Source: an uncultured Collinsella sp.
GTDB lineage: Bacteria; Actinomycetota; Coriobacteriia; Coriobacteriales; Coriobacteriaceae
Assembly (NCBI GenBank): GCA_900556515.1
Contig: USPH01000025.1
Coordinates: 1 to 11,112, forward strand
Length of the DNA stretch: 11,112 bases
Direction of reading: 5' to 3'
Part shown: positions 6,872 through 11,112 of the stretch, piece by piece
How the letters are laid out: each line of letters begins with the position of its first letter
Position numbering within the stretch: the stretch's first letter is position 1
Position numbers and translations under genes: made by a program
The notes under the pieces: generated by a model
Databases searched by the model: none
The model's input: only the letters and a program-made list of their open reading frames with translations
What the model was told of the DNA's origin: nothing

Positions 6872-7291
6872 TTACGCGAGCTCGGCTCCGAGGGCCTTGC
6901 AAGCGGTCTCGCCCTCATCATCGGGCGCATCGTAGCAAATGACGGAATCGACGACGTTGACGCCTGCCTCATCGGCATCGGCCTTCCAGTTGTCCATCCA
7001 CTCGCCCTCGGCCCACGAATAAGAGCCAAAGAGGACGACCTTCTTGTCACCGAGGGTCTCCTTGACCTCGTCCCACATAGGCTGGAACTCGTCATACTCA
7101 AGCTCCTCGGAACCCATGGCGGGGCAGCCGAAGGCAATGGCGTCATAGTTGGCGGCCCTGTCGGCAGAGAAGTCGGCGCAGGGGATGACTTCGGCCTCGG
7201 CGCCCGCGGACGTGGTGCCCTCGGCAACGAGGTTTGCCATGGCCTCGGTGTTGCCCGTGCCGCTCCAATAGACGACGGCGATCTTGCTCAT
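6872..7291 (-). CDS. Short-chain flavodoxin
   Basis: FMN-binding single-electron carrier, cytoplasmic, 139 aa, the size of short-chain flavodoxins. The FMN phosphate loop is SGTGNTEAM (10-18). The loop around GCPAMGSEELE (55-65) and the segment GSYSWAEGEWMDNW (89-102) supply the isoalloxazine-contacting regions. ATG (complement of 7289-7291) is preceded by AAAGGA. Longer upstream reading in this frame has no family similarity and overlaps DUF3793. It lies 46 nt downstream of the DUF3793 gene on the same strand, so probably co-transcribed. Flavodoxins often replace ferredoxin under iron shortage, which agrees with the predicted metal-type operator upstream of the pair; that link is inference. 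Confidence 0.95.
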   Translation of the reverse strand: MSKIAVVYWSGTGNTEAMANLVAEGTTSAGAEAEVIPCADFSADRAANYDAIAFGCPAMGSEELEYDEFQPMWDEVKETLGDKKVVLFGSYSWAEGEWMDNWKADADEAGVNVVDSVICYDAPDDEGETACKALGAELA

Positions 7292-7337
7292 GTTGAGTCC
7301 TTTCGGTTGTGCGGCGTGCGGCCGCGGTTTGTACGTT

Positions 7338-8042
7338 CTATCGGGTCGCCTGGGCAAGTTGCGCCAAGCTGCAGCCCTGCTGATAGATAAAGGTGAGGTG
7401 TTGGGTGCAGGCACGGTACGCATCAAAGGTCGTGAGCGCCTGCTCAACGTTTGTGTATACCTTCCATGCGCCAAAGACCTTATAGTTTTCGCCGTGCTGG
7501 ACGATAAACTGATGGACATCTTCGTAGGGATAGCCCAAAAAATAGCCAATTTCGTGGGGGAACTCGCACATGCACCCCGTATCGCAGTGCCTATTTCGCG
7601 CTAGCGCGCAGACGCTGCCGTCATAGGCGCTCTCTGCGGCATTGCTGCTTGCCAGCGTGATGCGCGCGGCGAGATGCACCAGGGATGCGGGCAGGTTGTG
7701 GACATCGTAACCTTCGGCGGCTAGCGCCGTCGTGGCACGGGGGTCGGAGAGGTATCGCATGAGGTCCGCAGGGCGATACACATAGATGAGCGCTCCGCAG
7801 GGGCGCCAGACCAAAACGCTCATATGGATTCCGAGTGGCTGGAGCTCGCGGTTGCATTGGGCTATGACGGCGAGCAGGCGAGAGCGTCGCTCTTCGATAT
7901 GGGCGGCGCCGGGTTTTCCGTTTTGGTTGGCGTAAACGCCGGGATAGGTAAAGAGCGAAGCCGGCTTGATACCTGCGAGCGTAGGGGAGCAGTTGCGCAC
8001 GACAGCCGTTTGGTATGTTGGGATGTCAATGGTTCGAGTCAC
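7338..8042 (-). CDS. DUF3793 family protein
   Basis: Protein of 234 aa with the DUF3793 signature blocks: CSPTLAGIKPASLF (18-31), a VYRP segment (88-91), FPHEIGYFLGYPYEDVHQFI (161-180) and NYKVFGAWKVY (186-196). No signal peptide or membrane helix. The biochemical role is unknown to my knowledge; from memory, family members often lie next to flavodoxin and iron-transport genes in anaerobic Gram-positives, as here. Just before FPHEIG is a Cys cluster, C145, C153, C157 and C159 (CDTGCMC), which could bind metal. Start GTG (complement of 8040-8042) follows AAAGGAG at close spacing. It is first in a two-gene leftward unit, with a clear promoter about 40 nt upstream of the start codon. Confidence 0.85.
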   Translation of the reverse strand: MTRTIDIPTYQTAVVRNCSPTLAGIKPASLFTYPGVYANQNGKPGAAHIEERRSRLLAVIAQCNRELQPLGIHMSVLVWRPCGALIYVYRPADLMRYLSDPRATTALAAEGYDVHNLPASLVHLAARITLASSNAAESAYDGSVCALARNRHCDTGCMCEFPHEIGYFLGYPYEDVHQFIVQHGENYKVFGAWKVYTNVEQALTTFDAYRACTQHLTFIYQQGCSLAQLAQATR

Positions 8043-8066
8043 GATGCTCCTTTCGGGTCCTCAGTT

Positions 8067-8082
8067 GTTAGCCTAGGAAAAC
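8067..8082. promoter_or_regulatory. Possible DtxR/IdeR-like operator upstream of DUF3793
   Basis: GTTAGCCTAGGAAAAC is an imperfect palindrome centred on CCTAGG (12 of 16 positions symmetric). It lies just downstream of the -10 of the leftward promoter, about where transcription would start. GTTAGCCTA matches one half and the centre of the IdeR/DtxR consensus as I recall it; the other half diverges. Position and flavodoxin context suggest metal control, but sequence support is partial. Confidence 0.35.
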
Positions 8083-8109
8083 TTATACACGAAAGTAAGC
8101 CATGGTCAA
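8082..8109 (-). promoter_or_regulatory. Predicted promoter of the DUF3793-flavodoxin unit
   Basis: On the minus strand: TTGACC (complement of 8104-8109), 16-nt spacer, TATAAG (complement of 8082-8087). Both boxes are close to the sigma-70 consensus, at good spacing. The start of transcription would fall inside the CCTAGG palindrome at 8067-8082. Confidence 0.7.
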
Positions 8110-8135
8110 CAAAAAAGTTTGAAGAGGGAAACTAA

Positions 8136-8166
8136 TTGACCGAACGGACACGATTTTGGGTTAAGA
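8136..8166 (+). promoter_or_regulatory. Weak candidate promoter of the HMA-domain gene
   Basis: TTGACC (8136-8141) and TTAAGA (8161-8166) are separated by 19 nt, longer than ideal. The hexamers are acceptable, and the CsoR-like operator begins 5 nt further on. A long spacer would fit a promoter that depends on a metal regulator, but this is a guess. Confidence 0.4.
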
Positions 8167-8171
8167 TGAGG

Positions 8172-8188
8172 ACACCCCATGGGGGTAT
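8172..8188. promoter_or_regulatory. CsoR-like copper-responsive operator
   Basis: ACACCCCATGGGGGTAT is a near-perfect inverted repeat about T8180. It agrees at 14 of 17 positions with the Bacillus CsoR operator as I remember it (ATACCC, a 3-nt centre, then a G run and TAT). CsoR represses copper-efflux and copper-chaperone genes and lets go on binding Cu(I). The site lies 29 nt before a gene whose product has a copper-type CxxC HMA domain, directly after a candidate -10. Related CstR/RcnR-type regulators use similar C-run/G-run sites. No csoR gene is in the window. Confidence 0.6.
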
Positions 8189-8217
8189 CTAGATAGTGCT
8201 ACTTGAAAGGGGAACGC

Positions 8218-8601
8218 ATGAGCGACTTGCTCAACCCTGCGAATCTCATCGTGTTGGCCGTCATTGCCGTCGGCATGTTTTTTGGACTGCGTCGCATTGT
8301 CGCTTCGACACACGGAAAGAGCTGCTGCAGCGATGGCGCGAGCGGTAAGAAGGCCAAAAAGGTTGTTGTGGTGGATACCGATGCATCGCACTATCCCTAT
8401 AGCGATGAGCTACTCATCGGCGGCATGAGCTGTGACGGCTGCGCTCAGAACGTAGCCAATGCCCTCAATGCGCTGGATGGCGTGTGGGCAACGGTGACGT
8501 ATGCGGACCACACAGCGCGCGTGCGCTCCAAGCGGCCGATCGATCGCGGTGTCCTTGAGGCTGCCGTGAGAGATGCGGGTTACTACGTCATGACGCTGTA
8601 G
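8218..8601 (+). CDS. Small membrane protein: Cys-bearing anchor plus HMA (heavy-metal-associated) domain
   Basis: 127-aa protein. Residues about 8-28 form a membrane helix (NLIVLAVIAVGMFFGLRR) followed by SCC (C36, C37). This resembles the short FeoB-associated Cys-rich membrane proteins. A Lys-rich linker (44-49) leads to a CopZ/Atx1-like HMA domain (about 63-127) with the metal site GMSCDGC (C72, C75) and the end DAGYYVMTL. It is probably a membrane-tethered metallochaperone or metal sensor on the cytoplasmic side for Cu(I) or similar ions; no transport ATPase gene is adjacent. ATG 8218 lies after GAAAGGGG with about 6 nt spacing; TTG 8203 is inside that ribosome site and is rejected. It is divergent from DUF3793, and the CsoR-like operator upstream suggests copper induction. 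It converges with the YolD gene, leaving only 26 nt between them and no terminator that I can see. Confidence 0.85.
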   Translation: MSDLLNPANLIVLAVIAVGMFFGLRRIVASTHGKSCCSDGASGKKAKKVVVVDTDASHYPYSDELLIGGMSCDGCAQNVANALNALDGVWATVTYADHTARVRSKRPIDRGVLEAAVRDAGYYVMTL

Positions 8602-8627
8602 GCCTTGCCTTGGATGCGCGTCCTTGT

Positions 8628-9053
8628 CTAGGCTCGTCCGCGTAGCTCGATGTCCTGGATGTCGTCGAAGTCGATGGCGATATCTTTGAGCTTGAGGAGT
8701 TTGAAAGCAGGGAGCGCCTCGTCGAGGATGCCGGTGCGGCTGCGATAGCCGTATGTATCGTAATAGGTGACACGAACCAAGTCGCCGCGCTTGAGGCCCT
8801 CGAGCTTTTTCGAAAGTTCGAGGGCTTTTTCTTCTGTGAGTTCGCATTTTGGCTCGGCGGTGATCTCTTGTTTACGCACGAGCTCGTAGTATCCCGTGAG
8901 GGCGGCAAAGGGCATAAACTGCGCGGCACGGCCGGCACGGACGGTGCCGTTGGCGGTGAGCCTGGGGTCGGCGGAGCGACGTCTTCCCTCGGGGTCCGCT
9001 AGGCGTTCAAAAGGTGTCGGTGGCCGCATCGGCTGTTGTTGGGACTTAGGCAC
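8628..9053 (-). CDS. YolD-like protein, partner of the Y-family polymerase
   Basis: 141-aa protein with a YolD-like (PF08863-type) core: RAAQFMPFAALTGYYELVR (42-60), then a charged helix, then the beta-rich end GDLVRVTYYDTYGYRSRTG and FDDIQDIEL. YolD-type proteins are typically encoded beside UvrX/UmuC-like polymerases in Gram-positives, and their role is poorly defined. An N-terminal Pro/Arg-rich leader of about 38 residues is longer than in minimal family members. The start is GTG (complement of 9051-9053), with GGAGG inside the end of the polymerase gene. The two genes overlap by 8 nt (9046-9053), implying translational coupling and fixed stoichiometry. It is the second gene of the SOS operon. 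Confidence 0.85.
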   Translation of the reverse strand: MPKSQQQPMRPPTPFERLADPEGRRRSADPRLTANGTVRAGRAAQFMPFAALTGYYELVRKQEITAEPKCELTEEKALELSKKLEGLKRGDLVRVTYYDTYGYRSRTGILDEALPAFKLLKLKDIAIDFDDIQDIELRGRA

Positions 9054-10551
9054 GATGTCCTCCTACCTGATCGTTGCGTTCGCGCGCGGTGGCGCCGGCG
9101 GTAAAGCTCAGCCCCTTAACCAGCGCGTTCTTGCCGTATTTGCCTTTCACGGCCAGCACGGCGCGTGCCAGGTCGCGCTCGCGCTCATCGGCCTCGATAT
9201 CGCTGAACAGATCGATGGTGGCAAATTCCTCGGGCATGAGGTTGCCAAATCCCAGATTGATGCGCTTGACCGGTCGTTTGGGATCGACAGTCTGCGCCCA
9301 GAGCTCATCGAAATAGCCCATGATCTTCTTGAACGAATTGGTACGCTCGGGCAGCTTTCGCGAGGCGTTGGAGTGCGCAAAGAGTGCGGCATAGCCACCG
9401 CGCGGTTTGCCGCCATGCTCTCCCACAAAGATGCCATCGATTGCCTGCGCTTCGCGCACCAGGCGACGCCGTTCGTCATCGCGCTGGACGGGCTTGGGCG
9501 CACGGGGCGCGAGCTCGGGGCCGGCGGTTGCGGTGGGTTCGATACTCGATGTGCTCGAGCGCAGGTGCCCGCATCCGTCCACATACTGCGCTGTACCGCT
9601 GGCGTCGAGGCGGCGTATGTCGGCGCGTTCGCTCGCGTAGCCCACAAAGAGCGAGATGCTGTCGCAGACCACGTGCTTATCGACCAAGTCTAAAACGGCG
9701 TTGTCGACCATCTCGCGCAAGACGGTATAGGCCTGTTCGTAGGCATAACCCTTCGAGAGCACCTGTCCTGTGGTGGTCGAAGTTGCTTGCGGGCGATAGG
9801 CTTGGATATCGGCGATGGTTGTCGGCTCGCGCCCGAAGGCATGGTCGATGAGATATTCGGCATTGACGCCGAGCTCGTCGTAAAGCAGGTTTTCGTCGAG
9901 CGCCGCGACGCCCATCAGATCGTAGACGCCGTATTTCTCGAGGCGGGCTGCCACGCCGGGACCGATGCCCCAGATATCGGTGATGGGACGATGGGGCCAG
10001 ATCTCCTTGCGAAAGGTCTCGTCGTCGAGTATGCCGATGCGGCTGGGTACGTGCTTGGCGGTAATGTCGAGCGCTACCTTGGCCTGGAATAGGTTGGGGC
10101 CGGTGCCGACCGTCGCCGTGATGCCGGTGCGCGCGAGGACCTCGTCGCGCAGCGTGCAGGCGAACCCTTCCGCATCGGTGTGATAGAGGTCCAGATAGGG
10201 CGTCACGTCGATAAAGCACTCATCGATGGAGTAGACGTGCACGTCCTGGGGGCTGACGTATTCCAGATAGATACCGTAGATTTTCGCCGACACCTCCATG
10301 TAATGCTGCATGCGCGGTACGGCCGTGATGTAGTCGATGCCATCGGGAATCTCAAATAGGCGGCAGCGGTTGTGAATCCCTAAGTCCTTCATAGCCTGTG
10401 TGATGGCGAGGCAGATGGTCGTGCGCCCGCGCGATTCGTCGGCAACGACCAGGTTGGTGGTGAGCGGATCGAGCCCACGGTCGACGCACTCGACGCTGGC
10501 ATAAAACGTCTTGAGGTCGATGCAGATATAGGTGTGCTGCTCGTGCGCCAT
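9046..10551 (-). CDS. Y-family DNA polymerase (UmuC/UvrX-like translesion polymerase)
   Basis: Error-prone lesion-bypass polymerase, 501 aa. Catalytic carboxylates: D12 in CIDLKTFYASVE, and D110-E111 in SIDECFIDV. Y17 fills the steric-gate position. TDIWGIGPGVAARLEKYGV (191-209) is the helix-hairpin-helix of the thumb region. The C-terminal KYGKNALVKG...RERNDQVGGHRA ending is typical of Gram-positive UmuC/UvrX-type enzymes rather than DinB. A stretch near 310-400 (low-complexity SSTSSIEPTATAGPELAPRAPKP, then a Gly-rich part) looks like an insertion in the little-finger domain. ATG (complement of 10549-10551) follows AAAGGA with about 5 nt spacing. An in-frame GTG at 10572 lies inside a LexA box and is rejected. 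Tandem SOS boxes and a promoter lie just upstream, so expression should rise on DNA damage. It overlaps the YolD gene. Confidence 0.93.
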   Translation of the reverse strand: MAHEQHTYICIDLKTFYASVECVDRGLDPLTTNLVVADESRGRTTICLAITQAMKDLGIHNRCRLFEIPDGIDYITAVPRMQHYMEVSAKIYGIYLEYVSPQDVHVYSIDECFIDVTPYLDLYHTDAEGFACTLRDEVLARTGITATVGTGPNLFQAKVALDITAKHVPSRIGILDDETFRKEIWPHRPITDIWGIGPGVAARLEKYGVYDLMGVAALDENLLYDELGVNAEYLIDHAFGREPTTIADIQAYRPQATSTTTGQVLSKGYAYEQAYTVLREMVDNAVLDLVDKHVVCDSISLFVGYASERADIRRLDASGTAQYVDGCGHLRSSTSSIEPTATAGPELAPRAPKPVQRDDERRRLVREAQAIDGIFVGEHGGKPRGGYAALFAHSNASRKLPERTNSFKKIMGYFDELWAQTVDPKRPVKRINLGFGNLMPEEFATIDLFSDIEADERERDLARAVLAVKGKYGKNALVKGLSFTAGATARERNDQVGGHRA

Positions 10552-10565
10552 CCGTGTCCTTTCAT

Positions 10566-10579
10566 CAAACACATGTTCT
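10566..10579 (-). promoter_or_regulatory. LexA (SOS) box 1, gene-proximal
   Basis: The minus strand reads AGAACATGTGTTTG, 13 of 14 positions of the Gram-positive LexA consensus CGAACRNRYGTTYG. It lies 14 nt before the polymerase ATG, in the presumed leader. Confidence 0.75.
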
Positions 10580-10582
10580 TAT

Positions 10583-10596
10583 CGAATATCTGTTCG
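10583..10596 (-). promoter_or_regulatory. LexA (SOS) box 2, promoter-proximal
   Basis: The minus strand reads CGAACAGATATTCG, 13 of 14 positions of the same consensus (A in place of G at position 10). It directly abuts the -10 hexamer and would cover the start of transcription. Centre-to-centre distance to box 1 is 17 bp, so two LexA dimers could bind side by side. Confidence 0.8.
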
Positions 10597-10625
10597 ATAA
10601 TACCCGCTCATCTGGACATCGTCAA
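10597..10625 (-). promoter_or_regulatory. Predicted promoter of the SOS polymerase operon
   Basis: On the minus strand: TTGACG (complement of 10620-10625), 17-nt spacer, TATTAT (complement of 10597-10602). Both hexamers are one base from consensus with ideal spacing. LexA box 2 touches the -10, so bound LexA would block polymerase. Confidence 0.75.
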
Positions 10626-10788
10626 AACCTGTCAAAAAGGGACTGGTTTGTTTTGGTAGGTATGGTCGTGCGGTTGGATTGGGTTTTAACGCAGCTCTAA
10701 AGAGCGCGAAACAGCTCGGAAAACCTCGCTTCGTAGCATGAGCCTAACGATTGATACCGCCTATACGCACGGAAGGGTTGTGGAAAAG

Positions 10789-11062
10789 ATGGTCAATTAT
10801 GGGTTTGGTATGCCGACGCGCCTTGTTGCGGATGGAGACGTGGCTCGCTGGTGCGGACGATTGGTCGCTCACTACGGTGGCACCAAGGCGCTGGTCGTGT
10901 TGGGCGGTGACAAACATACGCACGATGAGCTCGTCTCGGCGGCGCTCGGCTCGCTTGATCGAGCCCTACTCGAGCGTGTGCTTTTCCACTGCGGCTCGTT
11001 TGAGGGCGACGGGGGAGACGAGCTGATCGACGAAGCCGTGGCCTTGGCGACCGACGAAGGCG
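10789..11062 (+). CDS. N-terminal fragment of an iron-containing alcohol/glycerol dehydrogenase
   Basis: About 91 codons remain before adapter sequence replaces the genome. The protein begins MVNYGFGMPTRLVADGDVARW, then HYGGTKALVVLGGDKHTHDEL, then LIDEAVALATDEGA. This fits the N-terminal nucleotide-binding half of Fe-ADH/glycerol dehydrogenase-like enzymes (usually 380-400 aa). The GGGS motif and metal-binding His residues would lie beyond the break. ATG 10789 is preferred: GGAAGGG (10771-10777) lies 11 nt upstream, and the family start follows closely. GTG 10780 is only 2 nt from it. ATG 10738 is in frame but has no ribosome site. The 164 nt between the polymerase promoter and this start contain a weak TTGGAT/TCTAAA promoter candidate and little else. 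The frame reads on into the adapter, so anything past residue 91 is artefact. Confidence 0.75.
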
Positions 11063-11112
11063 CTGTCTCTTATACACATCTCCGAGCCCACGAGACATGC
11101 GCAGATCTCGTA
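11063..11112. other. Illumina Nextera adapter contamination (not genomic)
   Basis: 11063-11081 is the 19-bp Tn5 mosaic end CTGTCTCTTATACACATCT. 11082-11096 is CCGAGCCCACGAGAC, the Nextera read-2 adapter. 11097-11104 is the 8-nt i7 index ATGCGCAG, which I recall as N722 of the Nextera XT v2 set. 11105-11112 (ATCTCGTA) starts the P7 flow-cell sequence. The order is exactly that of a read running through a short insert. On the minus strand the mosaic end translates as DVYKRQ, a well-known artefact peptide. Confidence 0.99.

Noticed and set aside
6839..7390. 183-codon rightward frame over the flavodoxin gene
   Set aside because: Antisense shadow; the flavodoxin on the other strand has all FMN-binding motifs.
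8896..9693. 265-codon rightward frame over the polymerase and YolD genes
   Set aside because: Antisense shadow without ribosome site or domain; the SOS operon on the minus strand is well supported.
10621..10720. Short inverted and direct motifs upstream of the dehydrogenase (AAACC/GGTTT, GCTCT/AGAGC, repeated CAGCTC)
   Set aside because: Arms of 5-6 bp are expected by chance in 100 bp. They may be a decayed repeat, but nothing in the window supports it.
10793..11098. 101-codon leftward frame beginning MSRGLGDVYKRQ
   Set aside because: Its N-terminus is translated Nextera adapter; the rest is antisense to the dehydrogenase fragment.

Overview
The window looks like the end of a short-read contig from a GC-rich Gram-positive gut actinobacterium of the class Coriobacteriia, most likely Collinsella. 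This is an inference from gene families, strong AGGAG-type ribosome sites, frequent GTG/TTG starts and a hairpin repeat that I associate from memory with Collinsella genomes. Only 1-11062 is genomic. Bases 11063-11112 are Illumina Nextera adapter plus index.

Left third (1-3501). A six-codon stub of a leftward gene is followed by three rightward genes: an aldo/keto reductase with two C-terminal [4Fe-4S] motifs, a Gfo/Idh/MocA oxidoreductase, and endonuclease IV (nfo). The second and third genes are each preceded by a copy of the same ~97-bp hairpin element. In both copies four base pairs in the stem differ, with both arms changed together, and the outer stem contains the Shine-Dalgarno sequence of the gene that follows.

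Middle (3502-6819). A polar amino-acid ABC importer: promoter, lipoprotein binding protein, an internal hairpin that probably attenuates transcription, a permease with an unusual secreted N-terminal domain, and a GlnQ-type ATPase. A long bidirectional terminator ends the block and also serves the converging genes on the other side.

Metal and redox region (6872-8601). A leftward DUF3793-flavodoxin pair faces away from a small rightward protein made of one membrane helix, a Cys pair and a heavy-metal-associated (HMA) domain. The shared upstream region holds a good promoter and a partial DtxR/IdeR-like palindrome for the leftward pair, and a CsoR-like copper operator for the HMA gene.

Right end (8602-11062). 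A leftward SOS mutagenesis operon encodes a Y-family DNA polymerase translationally overlapped with a YolD-like protein. Its promoter abuts two tandem LexA boxes of the Gram-positive type. Divergent from it is the N-terminal part of an iron-containing alcohol/glycerol dehydrogenase, cut off by the adapter. I found no rRNA, tRNA, CRISPR array, transposase or phage gene.
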